From assembly GCA_001661515.1 (NCBI GenBank), contig LUVW01000023.1:124001-188000 (forward strand): a stretch of DNA of 64,000 bases, given 5' to 3'. Below, piece after piece: positions 1 through 10,345 of this stretch (positions are counted from its first letter, which is position 1; the number at the start of each line of letters is the position of its first letter). The position numbers and the translations under genes were made by a program. The notes beneath the pieces were generated by a model. The model did not search any database, had not been told where the DNA came from, and saw only the letters and a list, made by a program, of their open reading frames with translations. Source of the DNA: Capniomyces stellatus. Lineage: Eukaryota; Kickxellomycota; Harpellomycetes; Harpellales; Legeriomycetaceae.

Positions 1-98
1 ATTGATCTGTAGACAATGTGCACATCGATGTGAATTGGCGGGGGGCATCAATAGTATATCGAAAACAACAAACTGACATGTGTGTTTATATTGGATAG

Positions 99-1332
99 GC
101 GTTGGAGGGATCACGCTTGCGTTGTTTTTTATGTTTGATAGGTCGGCTGGGACTCAAATAACGGAGACACCAGAGTACTATAGTGCGTTTATAGGATTTG
201 TAATATCGCTTTTGGTAGCAATATTGCTTTTTATTGACTACAAAAGAACACCAAATTTTAAATACCGGGGGTCGGGAATGTCTAAGCCGCAGAGATTGCT
301 TCAATTCAGTATAATTGGGATTTATGCATGGGCAGCTTTTGGAGGAAGCTTAATGATGCTTATAGAAAATTTTGAATTTTACCTGGGAGTTTATTTAAGC
401 TTGGTAACTGTGACAACAATCGGGTTTGGTGATTATGCGCCAAAAACATTTTCTGGCCGAGTAGTAATGACCACGTGGTTTTTTATCGGGATTGTGATTA
501 TGGGTATGTACCTGATCAACACGCGTGACGTGGTGATTCAATTCATGTCATCTAAATACCACAAAGAGCTCAAAAAGCTTGAAAAGAAAATGGATGACTT
601 TGACAAGGTTGCTGCCCAAAAATACATTTATTACTCACTGAGAGCTCGCCAATCCAACAGCTGGAAATCAAGGTTGTATACCTGGTATATCAACTCTGGA
701 ATGACATCCAAGTCACGAAACAAGCATATTATGCCCGCTTGGGCACGAAAGCAGCCAAACGGCCTAACCACTCAGCTAACTCGCGATGAGGAAGGCAGGT
801 TGAAGATTGATTCAAAAAACAGTCACAAAGTAGTTGCCAGCCATATGAACAGACGAATAGCAATCCTGGCTACTACCAACATAATCTTGTGGCTTTTGAT
901 TTCCAGAATTGTTCTTGCTTTTGAGTACGAGCAATGGGACTATGCCGAATGTTTATGGTTCTGGTTTGTGGCCTTTGCCACGATTGGTAAGAATACATTC
1001 CCCTCCATACATCCTCTTATTCTTTATCCTGCTTTAGTATTTCTCCATAAACAAACTTAGACGCGTTGGAAATTTTTGTTGACAACTTTTACTCATCAAT
1101 AGGTTATGGCGACGAATCTATAAAGACAAAAAGTGGAATTATTTTCTTTTGCTTCATCATTGTGTTTATAATCAGTTGTTACACTGCCTTGCTAGTTCTA
1201 GTGGTTGAGAAGTTCCAAACCATTATAAAGTCGTACATGTTCTCCTCTCATAAACACAGCCACGCTAGTGGTACTAAAGGAAAACGCAAACCAGTTACCA
1301 GACTGACTTTGTTTGGCAAGGCTATACACTAG
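99..1332 (+). CDS. TOK1-type two-pore outward-rectifier K+ channel (5' end outside window)
   Basis: Integral membrane potassium channel of the fungal TOK family (two pore domains in one chain). Exon 99-986 is joined to exon 1103-1332 across an intron at 987-1102 (GTAAGA donor, CAATAG acceptor). The join falls inside the second selectivity filter: TTIGFGD in pore 1 (about 415-435) and TIGYGD in pore 2, whose Gly codon is split by the intron. Several hydrophobic helices precede pore 1. A charged cytoplasmic linker (KELKKLEKKMDD) follows it, and the second pore is followed by a final helix and a basic tail. The 5' part lies before the window; exon start 99 follows a TTGGATAG acceptor and is less certain. 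The family carries K+ efflux at the plasma membrane. No break is seen. Confidence 0.85.
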
Positions 1333-1428
1333 CCTTGTCTGGATATGCTATTTGTTGTTTTTTTTTGTTTTTTTTTTTTTACCTTTATGCTTTTTTTAGG
1401 CACTTTATTCGATTTTTTTTCACGTTTG

Positions 1429-1554
1429 TAAATACAATTAGAATCAATAGGAAGAGCATATTTTACCATTGAATTCAAAGTATTTCATTTTCTACCAAGA
1501 TGACGATCGTAGATTTCATGACTTTGAAACTCTCCTAGCTAAATTATGAATACC
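1429..1554 (+). repeat. Left arm of a 1.5 kb inverted-repeat structure
   Basis: Begins TAAATACAATTAG and ends TTATGAATACC. Its reverse complement recurs at 2808-2959, with long shared blocks such as TTCATTTTCTACCAAG, GACTTTGAAAC and CTAGCTAAATTATGAATACC. The arms are diverged, with an extra ~26 bp in the right arm, so this is an old element or old inverted duplication. The outer ends are flanked by TA, which would fit a Tc1/mariner-like or MITE element, but no transposase is visible between the arms. Confidence 0.6.
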
Positions 1555-2807
1555 ATTACAATATTAATCAACCATTTCCCTAAAAAAACCAATTTTGACT
1601 ACCATCGTAAAACAATTCAACGTTTCTGCTTTTGCTCCTACTTCTGTTTACTCTATCTTTTACTGTTTTGCCTTTTCGCTGACCTCTTTCTTTTTATCTC
1701 AACCTTTTTATTACAATTCAACTTTTCAAACTTGAACTTTGTAGAATAAGCACAACAGATATCGAGGAGTAACCGATACACGACAACACGGCAGCTAGAC
1801 ACGTAATTAATGATTAAATGCGAGTGATATGTAAGCTGTATTTCGAGGCAAGTAGTCATAAATCCAAAAACAATTTTATCTACAGGATTATAGCTTATTG
1901 TATGTCAGATGAACCAACGTTTATGGGTCTAGTTATTGATCAAGGAGACTCGCAACCCAAAATATATGCAGTAGTGATAAACACATACGAGACCGACAGT
2001 GCGGTTTCTTTTGGTTTCTTGCTGTGGCATCGTTGAACGCTGTTTGATATTAAACTCAAATTAGGCTAGCAGGTAAGGCATATGATCAATCATAGTTTGT
2101 CGTGGATAATGCCAATGTTTAGATGTGCAATTTTATACAAATAACATCGGTTTTCACAACATATTCACTCCCAAATATGCGAGTTACGCTTCAACTATTT
2201 CTGCAGACGCATAGAACTTTTATAATCACTAGTACCGTTCTTAACACCGCAGTATCCACTTGGGAGTTCAGGGTAAAGTGGTTGGTAAATTACAACTTAT
2301 ATCATCAGTTGGCTCTACTGGTGCTGGTGATGGTGCTGTATATCACACATTTCTATTAGTGACGTTATTAAATGCTCAGCCAGGTCAAGTATCGTTTATT
2401 CGACCCGACCTTTTAAACCCCAACAGAGTAACATGATTACAGCACAATTAATTTCAGACTTAAAATCACACAGCAGCATTATTAATACTATATATTCCAA
2501 TACCAACTCCTCAGCATATACAGTAAGCTGTGGCTTTTATGAAGTGATGTTTGACAACTATTGTTGTGTTTTGTTGTCAAGGTTTTGTCTCAGTAAACAA
2601 GTATTTAAACTCAATCCTTAGACTATACACATTTAGTACAGGATGTAGTGGTATAGGTAAGTATAAAGCTGTTATTCAGATATATTCAAGTTCTGTGTGT
2701 GTGTGGAATAATACTTGTGACTATTTAGTCGATTGTAATCGTTACTTGATATTGTAATGGTGTTCTCTATGACTTTGATTTTGGAGCATTTTTTTCTAAA
2801 ATTCAAA

Positions 2808-2959
2808 GGTATTCATAATTTAGCTAGTGATGTTTCAAAGTCAAGAAATCTATGTTCGTTTTCTTGGTAGAAAATGAAGTAATTTGAATTAAATGGTAAG
2901 AATTTTTTTTGAACTTCAATGGTAGGATGTATATTTCCTCTCAATCCTAATTGTATTTA
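2808..2959 (-). repeat. Right arm of the inverted-repeat structure
   Basis: Reverse-complement match to 1429-1554. It starts GGTATTCATAATTTAGCTAG and ends CTAATTGTATTTA. Compared with the left arm it carries an internal partial tandem duplication around a motif like ACCATTNAATTCAAA. Confidence 0.6.
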
Positions 2960-3002
2960 GAATTGTGAATTATTGCTGTGAAATGGAAAAGAAAAGTTGT
3001 TG

Positions 3003-4676
3003 CTAAATTATAATGGAAGCGATTGACGCTGTGATACATGTTGCAATTGCGCCTGTTATCATTGATGAAACCGCAATTCTAGCAAGATCGCCTTTTCTGC
3101 TTGGAGAAATTGTCCCTACAACTCCTATCTGCATTCCTATGGAAGAAAAGTTGGCAAACCCACATAGTGCAAACTGAACGATAACCTGAGATCGAGGCTG
3201 TAGAGAATTGTAGATTCTGCCGTTGTCTCTTATAAACAAGTCCATGTAAGCAATAAACTCATTTGAAACAATTTTGGTGGATAGCAGATACGAAACCTCC
3301 AAACAGTTTGACAACGGAATTCCCAGCAGCCAGGTAAACGGGAAAAGCAAATAACCAAAAATCAACTTGAGCTCCAGGCTGTGTATCCCAATAAACTGAC
3401 CAAACCAAGTAAGCATAAAGTTGACAAACGACAGGATCGACACTATTGATAGCAAACATGCAGCTATTATAAGCACAAGTGTCATTCCGAGCGATGCACC
3501 GTTGCCAGCAGCGTGAAGCAAGTTGACGTCTTCGTTTTCTGATTTTGGCGTTATAGAAGTTCCTCGGGTTACTGGAATGTCAAGTTCTGGATATCTGATC
3601 TTTGATATGGATAGCGAACAAGGGATGGACATTATGCACGATGTTAAAAGATATGTCATGTTTACGCCCAATGACAAATACCCTGAAAGAACGGAGCCAG
3701 CAATGGTCGAAAATCCTGCTGTCAGAACCGTGTTTATTTCCGAGTTGGTTAGATGCTCAATATACTCTGAAATCAAAACAATGCTTTCGCTCATACCAAC
3801 AAAGGGACATGCTACAGCCACAGCAGACTCTGCACCTGATACGTTCATGATTCTTGTAAAAACCCAAGAAAGTTTATTAACCAGCCACTGAACACCGCCT
3901 AGGTAATAAGCCATCTGTATTATGGAGACAAAAAAAATAGTTGCAGGGAAAACCACCAAGGCAAAGCATGGTACACCGTCATAAACGCTGTTTCCAAACA
4001 GAAACTTGGCTCCATCACGCGAAAAATCCAAAAACATACTTAGCATGTGCGATACATGCTCAAAGAATGCTTGACCAGCACTTGTTTTTAAAACTATTAG
4101 CCCCAACACTACTTGAATTATCTGGCCAGTTGCAACCAAGTTCCAATCTATGCTTTTGGGATATTTGGACGTTATCGCCAACACCGCCAGTATAACTACG
4201 ATCCCAAGCACGGACTGCAGTCTCTCCAATCGATTTCCGTAATTATTGTCTGGTATGAAAGCAGCCAAAAGCACCATCGTCAACAAAACAGTGCCTTGGT
4301 AAGCCCAGCTTAAGTATCTCCTTGGTACTTTGTTTACTGTGGTTGACATGAAATTTTGGTGCAGTTTTGATACTGTAGCAGTTATCGGTTCGGTAGGGAT
4401 AAATTCAAATCCCAGTTTTAATGTTACAAATATGTACAAGAGTATGAACGGTAGGACGTCGCTTAGCGCTGTTTTTTTCTTTAACCCAATTCCAAACCCG
4501 AAATATACCGTATAAAGCACCCATGATGTTGCCAGTACTATAGCCTTCAAGTTTGGTTTTACCACCCCTCTGTACACATTTACTACTGGTTCAAACATTT
4601 TACTGATACCACCACGGTCTGAGCGATCATCTTTGGTTGCTGAGAGACTCCCACTTGAAAAGACTGGTTTTGACAT
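3003..4676 (-). CDS. Concentrative nucleoside transporter (CNT family), paralog 1
   Basis: Single-exon 557-residue membrane protein of the CNT/SLC28 family, which imports nucleosides using an ion gradient, probably at the plasma membrane. Family hallmarks are visible: the G/S-x-K-x3-NEF-x-A signature (STKIVSNEFIAY, N472-E473), the re-entrant loop FVGMSES (M295-S296-E297) where other CNTs have Q-T/G-E, and FANFSS (F507, N509, S512), matching the F-x-N-x-x-S ribose-site motif of the bacterial homolog. A hydrophilic Ser-rich N-terminus of about 35 residues precedes the helices. It is the most divergent of the three CNTs here and is transcribed toward the inverted-repeat spacer. No introns or breaks are seen. 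The ATG at 4674-4676 is the first in frame. Confidence 0.92.
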   Translation of the reverse strand: MSKPVFSSGSLSATKDDRSDRGGISKMFEPVVNVYRGVVKPNLKAIVLATSWVLYTVYFGFGIGLKKKTALSDVLPFILLYIFVTLKLGFEFIPTEPITATVSKLHQNFMSTTVNKVPRRYLSWAYQGTVLLTMVLLAAFIPDNNYGNRLERLQSVLGIVVILAVLAITSKYPKSIDWNLVATGQIIQVVLGLIVLKTSAGQAFFEHVSHMLSMFLDFSRDGAKFLFGNSVYDGVPCFALVVFPATIFFVSIIQMAYYLGGVQWLVNKLSWVFTRIMNVSGAESAVAVACPFVGMSESIVLISEYIEHLTNSEINTVLTAGFSTIAGSVLSGYLSLGVNMTYLLTSCIMSIPCSLSISKIRYPELDIPVTRGTSITPKSENEDVNLLHAAGNGASLGMTLVLIIAACLLSIVSILSFVNFMLTWFGQFIGIHSLELKLIFGYLLFPFTWLLGIPLSNCLEVSYLLSTKIVSNEFIAYMDLFIRDNGRIYNSLQPRSQVIVQFALCGFANFSSIGMQIGVVGTISPSRKGDLARIAVSSMITGAIATCITASIASIII

Positions 4677-6728
4677 TTAGTACAGGCGTTATGTGTTTAT
4701 ATTTGCTCCAATTCTTGTCAATATATATTTTCCAAGATCTCTGTTATCGAGCCAGGCTAAAACTACAGATCCAATAATACGCTCTAGTTTTGATTTAATT
4801 TTGCAGCTCTTGCTGAGTATATATATGTATATATATATACGAGTTAATCAAAATATAAATGGGTTCGCAAAAGCAACTTGGTAAAATATAAACAGTATAG
4901 CCAACTCTTTTAGACGAGTTTTGAATTTCATAAAGAACTTTAGAGCAAACGTACAACTCTGTCAAAAAAAATATTCTCACTTTATATTGTATGAATTTTG
5001 CACGATTCTTTGTTTGTGTTACTAACTGACTGTTTCAATTGCGAAAGCATCAACCCATAACACGTCCTAAACTCCAAATTGTAAAACAAAAAACAAAACA
5101 AAAATACCACCATTTACCTTGCTGGAATGTTCGGCTGCACCACTTTTTTTTTTTTTGGTTTAACTGTCAAATCAACACGTTTCAAAGATTCTAAGAAAAC
5201 CCTTGCATATCTAACCTTTTGTTCTTAACAGAAGACCACATTTTGTTTAATGTACATTTTGGTTGGATATCAACACTTTTACCTTCTCTTTAGAATTGGT
5301 ATTTACGTATTAGAAGTTTGTAGGCCCAGTAGTGGCTATCTATCACACTGCCAAATACATGCTAATTGGCGAGTTGGTTAAAGCGTACATAGTTGGTTTG
5401 CTCATTTTCTAAACGCAACAACAAAATGCATCACCACATTGTATATAATATGTGTCTGTTATATTTACAAAAAAAAAGCAAAGTCTGCACTTGAATTAAA
5501 AACGCAGGACTACTAAGACTGCTACCCAATTGTATCGGATAATTCTACACCAAAGTTTCTAGTTTGGCTATCTGAATGCCCCTGTCCCTTTATTTTTGCT
5601 CTCACTTTTACTTTTACTTTTACTTATGCTTAGTATTGCTATTAGTGCTGTTGGTAATAGGCTATTCCAAATCCCCAAACCCCGAGTAAACCATCAAGCT
5701 AAATGCATAAAATGGCAGCAAGCTCAGTACCTGAAATCCAAAAGAGACTTCTAGAAAATAGTATCGTTCAAGAAGTGTGCAAAAAAAAAAATGCAAAAAA
5801 CAGAAAAAACAGCAAGAAATTTCAATAAAAATAGAAAAGAAAAAAACAGCAAGCTATAGTAATTTTACTTGATTTTACTCGACTTGGCTAAAATAGCAAA
5901 AATATAGACTATATTTAGGCTTTTTTTTTCTACATGGTTGTTCTATATACAAACAGGATGCCATTATATATCACCTGTTACTGAGCACACATAACTATTA
6001 ATACAATTTAGTAACGTGTTTCTGTCTGATTGAAATAAACCAAGCAAATTTCAATAAAAAAAGAAATAAACCAAGCACAAACAGCTAAAAGAAATTAAAA
6101 GCAAGTAAAAAAAAAGAAAACGCTTTAGTAGTCGACTTTTGCTAATAAGACTGGTTCTATTAAACCAATTATATGGCCATTTTAGTTATGATAAGTGATC
6201 ATTTGTGTTCGAAATTACGCTATTATAAATTACTCGATTCAATTTTATAAGTACGATAGGGATAAGCAAAAAATCAGGTGAATGCTCTTTCTACCAAAGT
6301 ACGCTTGCCCCATTTGTCGATTATTTTTTTGAAGTCAAAAACGACCTTCTCAAGTATTTACAATTTTCAACCTTGAAATGAAAGTACTTTTATCTGTCAC
6401 TGAAAACTAAAACTTGATTTCTCTCTCTCCCATTCAGAAAATCGATAAAGCAACAAAATGATGCACAATAAGCAGGATGGTCATAGTTTTGTCGATCAAA
6501 ATAATTCAGAAAAAATGTCAGGAAAAAACACTTCGTTTTGCAAAGTCAAAGATGTGTGGCTGGGTATTGTGTATTAGGTACTAGATACTAGGCAGTATAT
6601 GTTTTTTATATGATGAATTATGTATTAGGTATAGCAAAATATGTAGAACCATCAAAACCATCAATATATATACATATATACGAGTGTGACGAACATAAAA
6701 GGTGGTTTATCTAGAAAAACTAGGAAAA
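4677..6728. other. AT-rich intergenic spacer
   Basis: About 2 kb between the start of CNT paralog 1 and the stop of paralog 2. It holds poly-A/T tracts, a short (ACTTTT)n run near 5607-5630 and TATATATGTATATATATATA-like sequence near 4817-4840, upstream of paralog 1. No coding sequence can be supported. Confidence 0.6.
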
Positions 6729-8378
6729 TCAAAGTACTACTCCCGCAACAGCAGCGGACATCAGGGTTCCGAGAAATCCTGTAAACAATGCCGACATAGC
6801 CAGCTGAGCAGTATCAGCTTTTCTGCTAGGTGCGATGGCACCTATACTGCCTATTTGAACGCCCATGGTAGCAAAGTTTCCAAACCCAGATATTGCAAAT
6901 TGGCCGATAGTTTGAGAGCGGGGGGAAATTATATCGTAGACTCTATTTGGAGCTTTTCCAGCAAACAACTCACTAAAAGCAATAAACTCATTGCCAACAA
7001 GTTTGGTACCCAAGAGTCTTGAAATGTATAATGCGTCCTTTGTTGGGATTCCAATGAGCCAGGCGAATGGGAACATGACATATCCAAGAACCAAGTTGAG
7101 AGTCAGACTTTCGATTCCAACAAACATACCAAACCAGGTAAGAACGTAGTTGATGAATGAAAGAAGGGATATAATAGCAATCAATGAGGCAGCGATAAGC
7201 AGAACAAGAGTCATTCCGAGAGCAGCGCCGTTACCGGCAGCGTGGAGCAAATTGGCGTCTTTCTTTTCGGCATTTGGCACAACAACTCTTCCTCTGGTTA
7301 ATGGATCGCCGTCTTCAGGGTATCTGATTTTGGAGAGCGCGAGTGAGCAAGGAATAGACATGATGCATGAGGTGATGAGGATAGTTGGATCTGCACCAAT
7401 AGAAATATATCCTGTCAGTACAGGTGCGGAAATAGTTGTAAACCCAGCTGTTAAAATCGAATGGATTTCAGACTTGGTCATCAAGTCGATATACTCGGCA
7501 ATTAATACAACCGAGGAAGGTCCTACAAATGGCGAGGCTGCTGAGACCACAGATTCGGCACCCGAAGTGCCCATGAGGTTCGAGAATATAAAAGAAAGCT
7601 TTCCAATAAACCAGGAAATTCCGCCCAAGTAGTCGACCATTTGGATAAACGCAGAAAAAAATATCAGTGCTGGAAACACAAACAAGGAGAAATTACCACC
7701 ACTTTCATAAGCATCATCGCCGAGTAAAAACATTGCCCCCTTTGAGCCGAAGTCTAAAAATCCGCTAGCAACTTGAGAAATCCAGCCAAAGAACGATAAG
7801 CCAGCCTCTGTTTTCATTGCGACCAAAGCCAGAGTAAGCTGCAAAGTAAGACCAGTGGCTACCATATCCCATTTGATACTTCTGAAGCTTTTTGAAAAGA
7901 CTGCTAGTGTTGCAATGATTAGTATGATCCCTGCCAGTGACTGAACTCTAAATAGTCTGTTTCCGTACTCGGACGCTGGCAAAATCAACGATACTAGAAC
8001 ATAGATAGCAAAAACAATTCCATAAAACCCAAAGCTTACTACCCTTGAAGGAAGTTTACTTAGCGGACTCTTGATCGCTACAGACCATGCTTTGTAAACC
8101 AGCTTGTAGAATGGCTCAAAGGATATAATGGATGCTGCAAACTTGACTGTTACAAAGGTATATATGAAAATTAACGGCAGTATTTGGCTTAGTTCGGTTT
8201 TCTTCCTCAGCACAAGCCCTGAGATAAAATACGCTGTAAATCCTACCCACAGAAAAACGTATAGATATACACTGTTACTCTCAAGAAGCGCTGCGAGCTT
8301 GGACTTGGGCTTATGTTTAATTCTGCTTCCCGAGCTGCTTGTTGACGTTTCGCTATGCTCTTCGATCTTTGCGTCCAT
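6729..8378 (-). CDS. Concentrative nucleoside transporter (CNT family), paralog 2 with altered substrate loop
   Basis: Single-exon 549-residue CNT membrane protein. The start is set at the first ATG (8376-8378, MDAKIEE); the open frame upstream has no ATG. It has the CNT signature GTKLVGNEFIAF (N463-E464), TSGAESVVSAASPFVG before the re-entrant loop, and many helices. In the loop that normally contributes Gln and Glu to base/ribose contact it reads FVGPSSVVLI (P287-S288-S289), one residue shorter than paralog 3 (FVGQGESAVLV) and without the Glu. The F-x-N-x-x-S motif reads FGNFAT (F499, N501, T504), so Ser is replaced by Thr. The fold is clearly CNT, but substrate preference or activity may differ. 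The frame is intact, so it is not a simple pseudogene. Confidence 0.92.
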   Translation of the reverse strand: MDAKIEEHSETSTSSSGSRIKHKPKSKLAALLESNSVYLYVFLWVGFTAYFISGLVLRKKTELSQILPLIFIYTFVTVKFAASIISFEPFYKLVYKAWSVAIKSPLSKLPSRVVSFGFYGIVFAIYVLVSLILPASEYGNRLFRVQSLAGIILIIATLAVFSKSFRSIKWDMVATGLTLQLTLALVAMKTEAGLSFFGWISQVASGFLDFGSKGAMFLLGDDAYESGGNFSLFVFPALIFFSAFIQMVDYLGGISWFIGKLSFIFSNLMGTSGAESVVSAASPFVGPSSVVLIAEYIDLMTKSEIHSILTAGFTTISAPVLTGYISIGADPTILITSCIMSIPCSLALSKIRYPEDGDPLTRGRVVVPNAEKKDANLLHAAGNGAALGMTLVLLIAASLIAIISLLSFINYVLTWFGMFVGIESLTLNLVLGYVMFPFAWLIGIPTKDALYISRLLGTKLVGNEFIAFSELFAGKAPNRVYDIISPRSQTIGQFAISGFGNFATMGVQIGSIGAIAPSRKADTAQLAMSALFTGFLGTLMSAAVAGVVL

Positions 8379-9266
8379 CGTGGATTCTTTTCCCTTTCTC
8401 TTTCCTTTTCGTTTAATAGGAGTTGTTATGAGGACCAAATAATCTTGATTCCAGGATTGTTATTATTTTCCCTTACTATGTTATACTATATACAATCCAC
8501 AAGTTCACGAAACCCAAATAACAATTTAGAAAATAAATTAGTTTGATATCAAGTTTTAACTAGCATTTTTTGCTTTGAAAATCGGTTTTTATGTTCAAAC
8601 AAAAATTTGGATTTTAATAAAAAAAAATAAAAAAAATAAAAAAATATGAGCCAAATTTTTTGAAGAGATTTATAATTGATACAAAAATTAGACTGAATTG
8701 TTGAATTTGTAATCCATTTTGTAATTTTCTAATGGCATTTTTTTAAATTAGGTGAATTTCTGGTGAAAAAAAACATTTATTTTCACGAGAAATTCATCCA
8801 AAGCAAAATCGAGGTCGGCTTCTTCAAAAGTCACCCATATACCACCAATTCAACGATGCTAAAATCCGCAATAGGCATACCAATTAAAAAAATCTACTGC
8901 AATAGTAATCTCAACAATTAAGTGAAAAAACTTCTTACAATAGCGAGATTAACACTAGAATAAAAATAAAAAAATCACAAATTGTTATTGTATGATTGGA
9001 TGCTAATTTAACCGAACAAGATTAGGTGTAGTCTATTTGACCAGCCAATTCAGTGACTTCTGTTTACGTTTGTTAGCTATGGTTCCTAATTACTCATAGT
9101 TACTCACCGTTTTACTCTGCAATTAAGTCTGAAATCATCAATAGATAAAGTACAATTGACAAAACGCACTATAACCAATTAGTGGAATATAGGCCAAAAT
9201 TACAGAGTTTATTTTCCACCGACTATACTAGGTGTTTGTCAGAAAAGAATATTCAGTTTACTCGTG
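8379..9266. other. AT-rich intergenic spacer upstream of CNT paralog 2
   Basis: Very AT-rich, with A-runs around 8618-8645 and 8960-8975. No coding sequence is supported. It includes the presumed 5' region of the minus-strand CNT paralog 2. Confidence 0.5.
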
Positions 9267-10345
9267 ATGGTGAGAAAAAGCAAAGATCAAGGGATGGCCA
9301 GTTTGACAGAAATTTCACCACCAAATAATGAGTCAGTTCTAAGTGTGGAAGTAGGTGTAGGTGTGGATGTAGATGTGGGTGTGAGTGTAGATGTGGATGT
9401 GGATGTGAGTGTGAGTGTGAGTATGTATGTGGCCCACGAGCTTGGAGTAAAGCTTGTTCCGATAAAGTTGTGGTCATATGTAGCATCAGCTCTGCCTCCA
9501 CTATCTCTAGTGTTAGAGGCTACTCAGTATACACAGCGATATAGGTTGACTTTGAGTGAAATACTGTCTTATACATTGCATATTTTTGCGTATGCTGTTT
9601 TGCATTAAACCAAGAACAGTGGCAGTGCTTGTAACATCAAGCAATACATCTTCAGCATTAAATAGAGTGTATAGCATTCCGCCAGAACTACCTAGACGTA
9701 TATATTTTTTCAAGATGAAACAGGTGGGTCTGTGTTCTGAGGTGTGTGTTATGGTATTGATAATACACTTTGTTATAATGTAGTACAGAGTCGTAGCATT
9801 ACTAATGTACTCGCTCGTTAATATACTTTTTTACAGTGATTTTTTTTTGCAAGAAAGTGAATGTTTACGAGTATCAGGGACAGTCAATTAAAGTTGTTTT
9901 TGTGATCAAAATGGGAATGTTCTGGCTACTAAATTTGTTGATTTAGCAAACAGAAATATTACAGGTTCAAAACGGTCACTCTGATGTAGCTAGTGCAACA
10001 TTTATCTGCGCGCTACTGTTCGCAGAAAAAAAAATCATTGAAAGAAAATCTGGCTGGATATTTAACTTTATTTTTTTGCATTGCAAACACCTGATTAGCC
10101 AAGTAAAAAAAATGTATGTCATATTTTTGGAAGGTTTGAGGTACGAGCTTAGATGTTTTGATCGGATGTTTTTTCAGCTATTAGCCATTGTAGCGCGCAA
10201 ACCATTTCAGCCAACTGAATCGATTTTGTATTTGGACTTTGGCGGTTTGCGACTGATCAATTTTGGTAAATTTTTTTTCCCCTCAGGGTTCGTGCTGTTT
10301 TTAACTTTTTTTTTTTTGCCTGAAATATTTTCTTGGTATTGTTAG
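9267..10345 (+). CDS. Tentative unrecognised multi-exon gene with Val/Asp/Gly repeat
   Basis: Not recognised; a hypothesis rather than a firm gene. An ATG at 9267 opens a frame through a degenerate hexamer repeat encoding alternating Val-Asp/Gly/Ser (9340-9425). A plausible donor GTATAC at 9527 and acceptor CCAAG at 9614 join it to a second open segment ending KMKQ at 9723. A GTGGGT donor at 9724 is followed by a TACTAAT branch-like motif (about 9800-9806) and acceptors at 9836 or 9853. After an acceptor at about 9963 (TATTACAG), a long frame runs to a stop at 10345 (VQNGHSDVASATF...). The exon chain between 9853 and 9964 is unresolved, and I cannot name a family. The stretch is less AT-rich than its surroundings. 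Confidence 0.28.
9340..9426. repeat. Degenerate GTGTNGATGTRG hexamer-type tandem repeat
   Basis: About 85 bp of 6-bp units of the form GTGTAG / ATGTGG / GTGAGT. On the plus strand it reads as Val-Asp/Val-Gly/Val-Ser; on the minus strand it reads as alternating His-Pro/Ser/Leu. Confidence 0.8.

Larger units (their letters stand above)
1333..3002. other. Intergenic spacer containing long inverted repeats
   Basis: Spacer between the 3' ends of the K+ channel and the first CNT gene, which converge. Only short unsupported ORFs occur. Its main content is a pair of inverted repeats (listed separately), plus T-rich runs just after the channel stop. Confidence 0.6.

Noticed and set aside
5365..5385. 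tRNA A-box-like sequence (GGCGAGTTGGTTAAAGCG)
   Set aside because: Resembles the D-arm of a Leu/Ser tRNA, but no B-box (GGTTCGAATCC-like) follows within tRNA distance and no acceptor stem can be formed.
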